This document shows positions 6,881 through 13,515 of a stretch of DNA of 21,603 nucleotides, piece by piece (position 1 is the stretch's first letter; each line of letters opens with the position of its first letter). The stretch is from a virus. The translations under genes were made by a program, and so were the position numbers. The DNA lies in IMG/VR virus record IMGVR_UViG_3300037574_000317, positions 1 to 21,603 of that record; one strand, given 5' to 3'. The notes below the pieces were generated by a model. That model was not told where the DNA came from. It did not search any database and worked only from the letters and a program-made list of their open reading frames with translations.

Positions 6881-7076
6881 ATTGTTCCTCCGCCCATGCT
6901 TGGATCTGACTGCGCAGCGGTTCCGGCAGATCCGCAGGTAAAATCGCGACGACGCCGGTTTCGAGCCAAGCGCGGCGGCGAAGTCTTTCGATCCGGTTCC
7001 AGACCTCCCAATCAGTCGGCTGGGTATCGGGCATTGCCGATCGGTAAATTGGGCTGATGCGCGCTTGGCCCCTCAT
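6867..7076 (-). CDS. Small hypothetical protein
   Basis: The ATG at 7076 overlaps the TGA of the upstream gene (ATGA), giving 69 residues beginning MRGQARISPIYRS. A TTG at 7091 would extend it by five residues but lacks a spaced ribosome-binding site. The product has a Trp- and Arg-rich helix (WEVWNRIERLRRRAW) and no known motif. It ends inside the start of the 6182-6880 gene. Confidence 0.55.
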   Translation of the reverse strand: MRGQARISPIYRSAMPDTQPTDWEVWNRIERLRRRAWLETGVVAILPADLPEPLRSQIQAWAEEQYGPR

Positions 7077-7342
7077 TCCGTCGGCCCCCAACCTGGATAG
7101 ACTGGATGATCACCACGCGCATAGGTGAGATACCCGATCCAGATTCCATCCTCGACCTTGACCCGACGATACTGCGCAGAGCCATTCGCGCAGTTGATAT
7201 GCAGAACATCTTCGGAGAAATAGAGGGCATCCGAAGCAACAGCCGGATCGACGCGGATTTGTTTCGGCCAAAACGAAACGGCATACAGGCGGCGGACTCC
7301 ATTTTCTATGCGCTCTTGAAATTTCATCTCATGGTTTTTCAC
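7073..7342 (-). CDS. Small hypothetical protein with GTG start
   Basis: This is an unrecognised 89-residue protein. Its likely start is a GTG at 7342 that overlaps the preceding TGA as GTGA; an in-frame ATG lies five codons later at 7327. The sequence is beta-rich (RRLYAVSFWPKQIRV, RRVKVEDGIWIGYLTY), suggesting a small compact fold. Its stop forms an ATGA overlap with the next gene, so it is one link in a coupled chain. Confidence 0.6.
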   Translation of the reverse strand: MKNHEMKFQERIENGVRRLYAVSFWPKQIRVDPAVASDALYFSEDVLHINCANGSAQYRRVKVEDGIWIGYLTYARGDHPVYPGWGPTE

Positions 7343-7512
7343 TTCGCTGCCCCCTTCTGAAATTCGATTTTCATGTTCGCAATCCTGTGCCTGTCCTGTT
7401 CCGTGTAGGGTTTGACGACAACACCGGGCGGTGGGTTGAACAGCATCTGAGCGAAGCCCTCCAATTCCTCCAGCGTTGAAATCCGATCTAACTGATCACT
7501 CACGGCGGTCAC
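7339..7512 (-). CDS. Short hypothetical protein between coupled genes
   Basis: A 57-codon frame fills the gap between the double-HTH gene and the 7073-7342 gene exactly. It can start at GTG 7512, which overlaps the upstream TGA as GTGA with AGGG nearby, or at GTG 7503 (54 codons). It ends at a TGA (7341-7339) overlapping the next GTG. The product (SDQLDRISTLEELEGFAQML...) has an acidic helix followed by a Pro-rich turn and a basic tail. I do not recognise it. The perfect fit of both ends to overlapping neighbours supports it despite its size. Confidence 0.6.
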   Translation of the reverse strand: MTAVSDQLDRISTLEELEGFAQMLFNPPPGVVVKPYTEQDRHRIANMKIEFQKGAAK

Positions 7513-8015
7513 CCGTTGGCCCTCTTCATGGCTTTCGTCTGGAGGCCCAACGCCTTCAGGTGACGAACAACGGACCGTTCGGAAATGCCAAGCCGCCGCG
7601 CCAGCTCGGCTCCGCTGATGTCATTCGTGAAGGCCGCTTTGACCCTTGCGAGTTCGTCAGCGCCTCCATTTTTCATGTGAGTTTCCGAGCGGGAGAAATG
7701 CAGCCCCTGCGAGGACGCATCGGCATAGACCTGGTGGATCTTGACGTTGAGAAGAGAGGAAATCTCTTCCGCGGTCATGCCAGCGTTATAGTGTTTCGCG
7801 ACCGCAGCGCGCCGTTTCTGAACCCTCTCGGATCGACCTTTCGAGGCTGCGCTACCGGCCCATCTGGTCTTCTCGACATCTTTCGAAACGAGGTGTTTTC
7901 CGTCCCACTCATACCCAGGATGCCAGGTCGCGCCGTTCGCGCATTTGGTGACGCCTTGTTTTTCGATATGCTGGTCGATCAGGGCCCGCTCTGCGGCTGT
8001 GATGATGTCCGTCAT
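7509..8015 (-). CDS. Protein with two helix-turn-helix segments
   Basis: The protein has 168 residues. A first HTH-like segment covers about residues 80-105 (MTAEEISSLLNVKIHQVYAD). A second, stronger one covers about 132-158 (ISGAELARRLGISERSVVRH). The N-terminal part contains GATWHPGYEWDGKHLVS and a basic stretch. It is probably a DNA-binding regulator or a recruiter for the neighbouring methyltransferase, whose stop overlaps its start by four bases (8012-8015). Target and partner are unknown. Confidence 0.7.
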   Translation of the reverse strand: MTDIITAAERALIDQHIEKQGVTKCANGATWHPGYEWDGKHLVSKDVEKTRWAGSAASKGRSERVQKRRAAVAKHYNAGMTAEEISSLLNVKIHQVYADASSQGLHFSRSETHMKNGGADELARVKAAFTNDISGAELARRLGISERSVVRHLKALGLQTKAMKRANG

Positions 8016-9169
8016 AGCAGCGACCCTTGAACGATTTTCCCTTGCTCATCTTTTTGAACACCTTGGTCGCGCTCGATCCTTTGGAGTGCGAGGTGCGCAT
8101 AGTCAGGGTTCAGTTCGATCAGGGTGGCGTCCATTTGCATCCGGTCGGCCACCAGCCCGGTTGTTCCAGCGCCGCCGAACGGATCAAGGACGGCACCACC
8201 AGGCGGGCACCCGGCAGCGAGGCAACGCTCAACCAACTCGGGAGGAAAGGTCGCAAAGTGCGCGTCTTTGAATGGTTTGGTGGCGATCTTCCAGACCTGG
8301 ACCGGGGCTGGTTCATAGTTGCGAAGATTGCGGCCGTTTTCCTGCTGCTCTTCTTTCGACATCTGGTCCCAGCGCTCGTTGAAACCGACATGACGCCGAC
8401 CGTGGCCGCGCTGCTTATTTCCCACAACGCTTCTTTTTCCCATTTCTGAATTGTTGGTGCGGCCGCAGGTGTATGCTCCACCTCGGAAGATCTTTGCATC
8501 TTCGTCACTTGCTCGACCCTGACGCACCGCCTCGCGATCGTAGAGATAGCGCGGGGCCTTGGTGAACATGAAAATCTTCTCATGCGCGGTTGCGGGCCGG
8601 TCCCGGATGCTTTCCGGCATCGGGTTCGGCTTGGCCCAGATGATTTCAGACCGGACCCACCAGCCCCATTCCTGCATTGCGATGGCGAAACGGTTGGGCA
8701 CCATGCACAGGTCTTTGGGTTTGAGATAGCCGCCAGAAATTACACGGCCTTTATGTGCAGCCTGCCCATTGGAGCCCTTGTTATTTGTCCGCCCGCGCCG
8801 ATCCTGGGCTTCATGATCAGGTGAAAAGATTGGACCCACCGTGGAGAAATGTTTGTCGCGGAACGTCCGGTCATCACCTCCGGCAGCCTTTGTGTCGGCA
8901 GCACTTCTTCCGTTCGGCGTGGTCGCATAGCAATCGCCATAATTGACCCAGAGCGTACCTGTGTCCTTGAGAACGCGATGGATCTCAGCAAAGACGGTCA
9001 ACATCACATCCAGGTGCTCAGCCAGCGTGGGTTCCAAACCGATCTGGCCTTCAACACCATAGTCGCGAAGCCCCCAATAGGGCGGCGACGTGACCACGCA
9101 ATCAAAAGTCTCGTCAGGAATTTCGCGCAGGCGATCCATAACGTCGCCAATGAGAACAATTACCGTCAT
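8012..9169 (-). CDS. Phage DNA methyltransferase (N4-cytosine/N6-adenine, beta-class order)
   Basis: This 385-residue protein is an S-adenosylmethionine-dependent DNA amino-methyltransferase. Catalytic motif IV is TSPPYW at residues 27-32. The SAM-binding motif I, DPFGGAGTTG, lies at about 329-338. Motif IV before motif I with a long central target-recognition region (about 90-300) is the beta-class arrangement found in many N4-C and N6-A enzymes. The target sequence cannot be read from the protein. No cognate restriction endonuclease lies beside it, so it is an orphan enzyme that probably protects phage DNA from host restriction or regulates the phage. It starts in an ATGA overlap with the gene at 9166-9633. 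Confidence 0.92.
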   Translation of the reverse strand: MTVIVLIGDVMDRLREIPDETFDCVVTSPPYWGLRDYGVEGQIGLEPTLAEHLDVMLTVFAEIHRVLKDTGTLWVNYGDCYATTPNGRSAADTKAAGGDDRTFRDKHFSTVGPIFSPDHEAQDRRGRTNNKGSNGQAAHKGRVISGGYLKPKDLCMVPNRFAIAMQEWGWWVRSEIIWAKPNPMPESIRDRPATAHEKIFMFTKAPRYLYDREAVRQGRASDEDAKIFRGGAYTCGRTNNSEMGKRSVVGNKQRGHGRRHVGFNERWDQMSKEEQQENGRNLRNYEPAPVQVWKIATKPFKDAHFATFPPELVERCLAAGCPPGGAVLDPFGGAGTTGLVADRMQMDATLIELNPDYAHLALQRIERDQGVQKDEQGKIVQGSLL

Positions 9170-9633
9170 ACCAAGGACACCCGAAGCGGGGTTTGACCGT
9201 TCTCGTGCCTCTGCAGGGCGATCTCAGCGGTGCGAATAGGTTCCATCTCGGTCTTGATGCGCGCAGCAATCTGCCCAGGCAGAGGTTTCCTTGCGCAGTT
9301 CGGGTTGTTCGGGCCGATCCACCAAATGCAGGCATCGTGCAATGCCCACTCCGGAGGGTTGCCGATAATTTCCAGCCAGTCGTTGGCGACATCGGCGGCC
9401 TGCCCCGCTGGCAATGGGCTGACGAAATAATGGTTCAGCAATGACACGACCCGCTTTGCAACAGTCCGATCACAGGCGGGTTCACTCGCCACCACCAGAA
9501 CTGCCTTTACCTGTTCAGCCTCAGCTGCGTCGGCGAAGGGCAGCGTCAAGAAATGCGTCTGCTTGTGCCTGATGGACGTTACCGCCAGCCGGGCCGCGCC
9601 GAGGGTTGTGGGGTGAGATATTTCCGTTGTCAT
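9166..9633 (-). CDS. Hypothetical protein of the replication operon
   Basis: This 155-residue protein starts at 9633, where GGAGG lies six bases before the ATG, and ends in an ATGA overlap with the methyltransferase. Its first 113 bases lie inside the end of the initiator gene in another frame. I recognise no domain. The C-terminal half is Trp- and Pro-rich (WLEIIGNPPEWALHDACIWW). Position directly after the initiator suggests a replication accessory role, which is inference. Confidence 0.65.
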   Translation of the reverse strand: MTTEISHPTTLGAARLAVTSIRHKQTHFLTLPFADAAEAEQVKAVLVVASEPACDRTVAKRVVSLLNHYFVSPLPAGQAADVANDWLEIIGNPPEWALHDACIWWIGPNNPNCARKPLPGQIAARIKTEMEPIRTAEIALQRHENGQTPLRVSLV

Positions 9634-10381
9634 CGACGGCCTCCATCTTCGGGGTTCTGCAGTTGCGCATCCAGTTGCGCCAGGTCGCTTTCCAGTCGGC
9701 TTTCCGACCAGGTGCGCCCGGTTTCGCTATCCAGTAATCCTTGAACTTCTCGGCCTCGCTCCGAACCGCATCGACCGACCACCCTTCGGCTACGGCCCAA
9801 TCGCCCCAATCCTTTGGCAGTTGCCAATCGTCCGGTAGCCTTGTGCCGCGAGGACTTGCCTTGGGTGAGGAAGTGGGTTGCGAAGGAACAGCGAGGGCGA
9901 GTTGTTGGGTAGGCGCGGAAGCGCCGTCCCCACCCTGAATTTCATCAGGTATTGAATCTATATTAGGTTTGTCCCGCTGCTGTCCCGCTGCTGTCCCACC
10001 GGTGTCCCGCTGCTGTCCCGCATCGTGTCCCGATGCTGTCCCATTATAGTTTGGAGTGTTTTGGATTTCGTCGTAATCACAGACGGTTATGATGTTCCCA
10101 CCTGTCCCGCTTTCGATTTTGATTATGTCCCGCTTTTCGAGACGCTTGAGAAACCTATCGACCGTCGACTTTGACCAATCCCAGGCTTCGGCCATAAAGC
10201 GAACAGAGACAAAAAGCTGTCCTCGATCAGTGTGTGCGGTCGTGTTCAGGATCCGGCGTTCGCGAGGTTTGTATGAAGCCTCCATCACGATCCAGATGTA
10301 GGCCTCTCGCTCAGTGAGCGGCTGGGACTTGAAAGCTGGATCTTTCCAGATGGTCCTCGCGATATTGACCGTCCCACTCAT
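9521..10381 (-). CDS. Lambda-O-like replication initiator (winged helix plus DnaT-like C-terminus)
   Basis: The start at 10381 is chosen because its ATG overlaps the helicase TGA (ATGA), giving 286 residues beginning MSGTVNIARTIWKDPAFK. A winged-helix domain lies at about residues 20-90 (DRGQLFVSVRFMAEAWDWSK, then STVDRFLKRLEKRDII). A low-complexity linker of Gly, Gln, Arg and Asp follows (about 112-140). A Trp-rich C-terminal domain (LPDDWQLPKDWGDW ... FKDYWIAKPG ... ATWRNWMRN) resembles the DnaT-like/replisome-organiser ends of phage replication proteins. The DNA for the linker holds seven TGTCCC iterons. By analogy with lambda O, the N-terminus would bind these and the C-terminus would load the helicase. 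The gene ends within the next one by 113 bases. Confidence 0.8.
   Translation of the reverse strand: MSGTVNIARTIWKDPAFKSQPLTEREAYIWIVMEASYKPRERRILNTTAHTDRGQLFVSVRFMAEAWDWSKSTVDRFLKRLEKRDIIKIESGTGGNIITVCDYDEIQNTPNYNGTASGHDAGQQRDTGGTAAGQQRDKPNIDSIPDEIQGGDGASAPTQQLALAVPSQPTSSPKASPRGTRLPDDWQLPKDWGDWAVAEGWSVDAVRSEAEKFKDYWIAKPGAPGRKADWKATWRNWMRNCRTPKMEAVDDNGNISPHNPRRGPAGGNVHQAQADAFLDAALRRRS
9937..10136. other. Putative phage replication origin inside the initiator gene
   Basis: The iteron block is flanked by AT-rich DNA: 9939-9970 (with TATTGAATCTATATTAGG) and 10041-10080 (with CATTATAGTTTGGAGTG). Iterons plus an AT-rich unwinding region in the linker part of a winged-helix initiator gene is the organisation of lambda ori within gene O. 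The outlying copies at 10103 and 10126 lie 66 and 89 bases beyond the last core repeat, close to the same helical phase. Origin function is inferred from structure and location and is not demonstrated. Confidence 0.65.
9970..10047. repeat. Seven iterons of TGTCCC(GCTGC) at 11-12 bp spacing
   Basis: TGTCCC begins at 9970, 9981, 9992, 10003, 10014, 10026 and 10037, giving spacings of 11, 11, 11, 11, 12 and 11. The commonest unit is TGTCCCGCTGC. Because 11 is not a multiple of three, successive units are read in different frames of the initiator gene, so the regularity is at DNA level, not protein level. One unit per helical turn puts every copy on the same face of DNA. Two further TGTCCCGCTTT copies occur at 10103-10113 and 10126-10136. 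Confidence 0.85.
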
Positions 10382-11823
10382 ATCAGTCCATCCGCGACAT
10401 GGGACCGGTCGTCGTAGACGTTCGACGTCGCCAGATCGACATAAAGGGGAACGGTTTTCAGGGGGCCAGAACGCTGCTTGGCGATGATCACGTCCATCTT
10501 GTCGTGGCAACGCTCTAGCGCTGCGCGCAGGTCGGCTTCCTTCTCGACATCACCGCCGCCGAGGTTGTTCAGGCGCCGCTCAAGGTAATAGGCCTCGCGA
10601 TAGGTGAACATCACAACATCAGCGTCTTCTTCCAGCTTCCCGGACTCCCTGAGATCAGCCAGCATCGGCGTGGGAGGATCCCGCTGTTCGACCTGTCGGC
10701 TCAGCTGGGCCAGGGCCACGACCGGCACGTTCATCTCGGTCGCAAGGCTCTTGCAGAGGTCGGACGCCTCGGACACGCGGTCGTAGGTGGACTTTGCTCG
10801 GGATGACTGGATCAGTTGCAGGTAATCGAGGACGATCAGGCCCAACGGACATGCGCTATCGTCCATGCGCTGTTTCGCGCGCTTCGCCGCCGCTCGTAGC
10901 CGGGACACCTCGCGCACATCGCGCTCACCCATGTAGATCGGCAAGGACTCCTGCCGCTTGCTCTCTTCGACAAGGGCGCGCATTTCGGCCTCGCTCAAGT
11001 CACCCTTGAGCATCCGATTGTAAGGGATCGTCGCCTTCCGCCGCGCAAGCCCCAAAGACAGGAACCGCGTGGCGACCGCTTCAGCGTTCATTTCCAGTGA
11101 TGGAAAGAACACGCCAGTGCCAGCTTCGGCCGCGTTGAAGATGAAGTTCTGGGCCAACGTGGTCTTACCCATCGAAGGCCTGGCCCCGATCAGGATCATG
11201 TCGCCGCCGCGCATCGTGCCAATGGCGGCGTCCAGCCGACCGAGGCCGGTCGGAACGCCAGGCGGGCTCACACCCTGGTAGGCATCATTGATCTGCTGCA
11301 CGGCGCCGATGATGGCGCTCAGGTGGGACCGGATCAGGGGCTTCACGCTGGTCTTGTTCAGAAGGCCCCCCGCGGCGGTTTCGACGTCGGTTGCAATTGC
11401 CGCAGCGGCATCCCCGCCTTCGATCCGCAGTCGGGCATCATCAAACGACGCAAGCATCTGTCGCTTGGCCGACAGGTCCGAAATAATCGAAGCGTAATCG
11501 ACAACTGCAAACGAACTGATGGCAGCCCCGGCAAGACGCACGAGATACTTCGGTCCGCCCAGCTCAGCCAGGCCTTCATCGTTTTGCATCGCGGCTTTCA
11601 AGGTCACCGGAGACGCCAGCTGACCGGCGTCGATCCGCTCCTTGATCTTGTCGAAAATCCGCTGGTGAACCGGGTCGTAGAAGTCCGACGTGTCGATGAC
11701 CCCCAGAACTCTGGAATAGGTCTCGTTGTTCGTCAGCAAAGCCCCCAGCAACTGCTGCTCGGCTTCGGGGCTGCTCGTGCAAGACGACAGGTCTTTCTGG
11801 GCTAGGCTATTGATCTCTGGCAT
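10378..11823 (-). CDS. dnaB: Replicative DNA helicase, DnaB family
   Basis: The product starting at 11823 has 481 residues, a normal DnaB length. The N-terminal helical domain (about 15-115) begins with the family pattern PEAEQQLLGALL. The RecA-like domain has Walker A GARPSMGKTT at about 213-222, Walker B LIVLDYLQLI at 329-338, and the QLSRQVEQR motif at 373-381. It forms a hexameric 5'-3' helicase at the fork. The frame is open further upstream, but those residues overlap the RuvC-like gene and look spurious; an ATG three codons earlier (11832) is possible. Having its own DnaB, the phage need not hijack the host helicase. The initiator gene follows with an ATGA overlap. Confidence 0.95.
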   Translation of the reverse strand: MPEINSLAQKDLSSCTSSPEAEQQLLGALLTNNETYSRVLGVIDTSDFYDPVHQRIFDKIKERIDAGQLASPVTLKAAMQNDEGLAELGGPKYLVRLAGAAISSFAVVDYASIISDLSAKRQMLASFDDARLRIEGGDAAAAIATDVETAAGGLLNKTSVKPLIRSHLSAIIGAVQQINDAYQGVSPPGVPTGLGRLDAAIGTMRGGDMILIGARPSMGKTTLAQNFIFNAAEAGTGVFFPSLEMNAEAVATRFLSLGLARRKATIPYNRMLKGDLSEAEMRALVEESKRQESLPIYMGERDVREVSRLRAAAKRAKQRMDDSACPLGLIVLDYLQLIQSSRAKSTYDRVSEASDLCKSLATEMNVPVVALAQLSRQVEQRDPPTPMLADLRESGKLEEDADVVMFTYREAYYLERRLNNLGGGDVEKEADLRAALERCHDKMDVIIAKQRSGPLKTVPLYVDLATSNVYDDRSHVADGLI

Positions 11824-12331
11824 GAAGTTCATCACCGAATAGGCCTGGGACCATCGAGACCCCGAACAGACGCACGCGGCCCAAGTGCCAAGCCGCCGCC
11901 GCATCGCTTTCATCGAAGTTGGCAACCTTCCATCCGAGGCGCTTGCAGGCCTCGAAGACCCGCGGTTTAGCCATGTCGGTGCGCAGGCTGCGCTCACCGA
12001 TCAGATATTCACGAATGTCACCGACGGAATATTCAGCAACCTTGACGCCCTTCATCCGGGCCACCCCGAAAATGCAGCCACGGTAACCGAAGGCCTGCTG
12101 CACGCGGGCTTCCTTTCCAGCGACACCAGCGGCAATCCCCTTTTCGATCACCACGGCATCAGGCTTCCACTTGTCGATCAGTCGCGAGGTCATGCGAAGC
12201 GCTTGGCAGAACCGGATCTCTTGCGGATCATTCGGCTCTGCCAAGATCTCCGTGTGGCAGGCAGGCGCACCACGAACGTCGCCAAAAGCAACGCCCGTGA
12301 CACGGCCCATATCGAAAGCCAGCAACTTCAC
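11807..12331 (-). CDS. RuvC-like Holliday-junction resolvase
   Basis: This 174-residue protein has the RNase-H-fold resolvase pattern. LLAFDMGRVTGVAFGD carries the first catalytic Asp7, AVVIEKG carries Glu63, and NFDESDAAAAWHL carries the C-terminal acidic pair Asp140/Asp143. These positions match RuvC-family proteins found in phages of alphaproteobacteria. It would resolve four-way junctions or branched DNA made during phage replication and RecET-type recombination, before packaging. It starts in a four-base overlap with the upstream gene and overlaps the helicase gene by 17 bases. Confidence 0.87.
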   Translation of the reverse strand: MKLLAFDMGRVTGVAFGDVRGAPACHTEILAEPNDPQEIRFCQALRMTSRLIDKWKPDAVVIEKGIAAGVAGKEARVQQAFGYRGCIFGVARMKGVKVAEYSVGDIREYLIGERSLRTDMAKPRVFEACKRLGWKVANFDESDAAAAWHLGRVRLFGVSMVPGLFGDELHARDQ

Positions 12332-12663
12332 TTCGCAGGCTCAGTTGTGGTGGTATCGGAGAAGATGTCCTGCGCTTCGTCACGCCATTTCTTCGACAGC
12401 ATCACGTCAAACATCGGCTCGAAGGTGCGCAGAAAATCGGCACGCGTCGTCTCGCTCATGGCGTTGATCTCGCGGATCATGCCGGCTGCCCGTTTGTGCC
12501 AACCCGTGTCAGCCAGAACCGACTTCAAATGAGATCGCAGAGAGCCGGTTGCTTCAGATATGGCCTTCTGCTTGTTCTCCATGTCTGAAATGAATGTTTC
12601 GAGATCTGCATAATCGACCTCAAGTTGCGAGTTGTCGCCGATGGTCTTGTCGTCCTTGGGCAT
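12328..12663 (-). CDS. Small helical protein, possibly GapR-like (DUF2312-like)
   Basis: The start at 12663 follows GGAGAAAC at a good distance and gives 111 residues. The frame is open upstream to 12735, but without a site. After a polar N-terminus (MPKDDKTIGDNSQL) comes a long charged helix (residues 17-60), then a second helical region (KRAAGMIREINAMS), and a Thr-rich tail. The layout resembles GapR, the alphaproteobacterial DNA-supercoiling sensor with coiled-coil helices, but the characteristic GapR sequence is not clearly present, so this is tentative. It precedes the resolvase with an ATGA overlap. Confidence 0.6.
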   Translation of the reverse strand: MPKDDKTIGDNSQLEVDYADLETFISDMENKQKAISEATGSLRSHLKSVLADTGWHKRAAGMIREINAMSETTRADFLRTFEPMFDVMLSKKWRDEAQDIFSDTTTTEPAK

Positions 12664-12724
12664 GATGTTTCTCCTTATGCCGATGGTGGAAGTCGGGTGA
12701 CCGGCTCTGCCCGAAGGCAAGCAG

Positions 12725-12844
12725 TCACATCCCAAGGCGTCTGAAATATTTTTCCGCCTTGGTTTTCAGTCGGATGTAGGCCTTGAAGGCACGCTCCGCG
12801 CGCGCCTCGTAAAAGCGTGCGCGGAGATAATCGAACAGCCTCAT
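12725..12844 (-). CDS. 39-residue basic protein
   Basis: The ATG at 12844 overlaps the TGA of the upstream HTH gene (ATGA). GGCCGGAGATG also places a purine-rich segment just before it. The product, MRLFDYLRARFYEARAERAF and a further 19 residues, is strongly basic, with alternating Arg/Lys and aromatic residues, and is probably one amphipathic helix. The frame is open further upstream, but that part is the shadow of the HTH gene. No function is known; DNA or membrane binding would both fit. It is followed by a 61-base gap without a gene. Confidence 0.55.
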   Translation of the reverse strand: MRLFDYLRARFYEARAERAFKAYIRLKTKAEKYFRRLGM

Positions 12845-13173
12845 CTCCGGCCCTCGATCTTGTCGAACACGACCTCGGCCCCTGCGATCGCCATGACGGC
12901 CATCACGTAGCGCAGGCTCGCGTCGTTGTTGCAGCGCAACCAATTGGTGACCTGACGCGGTGACACGTCCAGGACCCGGGCTGCACGCAGGGCCAAATCG
13001 GCCTCGGAATGCGTCGGGAAGGCACGCCACAAAAGGGCGGCAAACCATTTACGGGAGGCTTCGGCCTGATCCCGGCCAGTTCTTGCAAGATTTTTCAAGG
13101 CTTTGTCTCCATGTTTCACATGTGAAGATGAAACAGGTTCAAAACTTGAGGGGGTTCGAAAGGCGGCGGTCAT
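12841..13173 (-). CDS. HTH protein in CII-like position
   Basis: This 110-residue protein has a helix-turn-helix at about residues 56-85 (SEADLALRAARVLDVSPRQV then TNWLRC), followed by an alanine-rich helix. It is the second gene after the Cro-like gene, the place where lambdoid phages carry CII or another early regulator. The first 30 residues are polar and basic. The ATG overlaps the Cro-like stop (ATGA). A transcription-regulator role is inferred from motif and position. Confidence 0.7.
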   Translation of the reverse strand: MTAAFRTPSSFEPVSSSHVKHGDKALKNLARTGRDQAEASRKWFAALLWRAFPTHSEADLALRAARVLDVSPRQVTNWLRCNNDASLRYVMAVMAIAGAEVVFDKIEGRR

Positions 13174-13421
13174 TGTGCCGCCGCCTTCAACTCTTCTTCG
13201 GCTTCGTCATCTGGAAAGAAATCATTTGGCGTGATCTCGATATTCAGACGCTTCGCCTCTCGCAACAGAACGACCGAGCGCTTCATTGGAATAAGCCCGT
13301 CCGTACCGCCGCGCTCTTTGGGCTGCGTCCATTTCCAGACCTGGGAGGAGTGAACCCCGGTCAGATCGGAAACGGCCTTCGTGCCGCCAAAGGCTTTTAT
13401 GATGCTGTTTGCTGGTTCCAT
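13170..13421 (-). CDS. Cro-like/YdaS-like repressor
   Basis: This 83-residue protein is the first gene of the leftward operon and diverges from the CI-like gene. Residues 5-35 form an HTH (IIKAFGGTKAVSDLTGVHSS then QVWKWTQP), with the Gly-Gly-x-x-x-Val and a later GLIPMKRS segment typical of Cro/YdaS-type phage proteins. It would compete with the CI-like protein for operators in 13422-13515 and favour lytic development. The gene order cro, cII-like, replication is lambdoid. The next gene overlaps by four bases. Confidence 0.8.
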   Translation of the reverse strand: MEPANSIIKAFGGTKAVSDLTGVHSSQVWKWTQPKERGGTDGLIPMKRSVVLLREAKRLNIEITPNDFFPDDEAEEELKAAAQ

Positions 13422-13515
13422 GACACATCAACTTGCGAAAATCCCTACAACTGTCAAGCATTTTGTATCGTATTTCACCATATGCAGGTGGTGATCTTTT
13501 CGCTTAGGTCAGGTA
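13422..13515. promoter_or_regulatory. Divergent immunity control region (cro-like / cI-like)
   Basis: These 94 bases separate the divergent Cro-like and CI-like genes and are more AT-rich than their surroundings. Visible elements are TACAA (13446-13450) and TTGTA (13463-13467) as an inverted repeat with a 12-base spacer, CACC (13477-13480) and GGTG (13488-13491) as a second inverted pair, and TTGACA on the minus strand (13457-13452) as a possible -35 of the leftward promoter. No convincing -10 partner could be fixed for either direction, so exact promoters remain open. Confidence 0.6.

Noticed and set aside
6245-7057. 270-codon rightward frame opposite the leftward genes
   Set aside because: Its His/Pro/Arg-rich composition is typical of a GC-rich shadow, while the leftward genes have ribosome-binding sites and coupled starts.
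9970-10047. Regular short repeats that could suggest a CRISPR array
   Set aside because: Units are only 11-12 bp with no separate spacers, lie inside a coding gene and have no cas genes nearby; iterons explain them better.
11885-12532. 215-codon rightward frame across the RuvC-like gene
   Set aside because: The opposite strand encodes a resolvase with catalytic residues and coupled neighbours; this frame has no motif.
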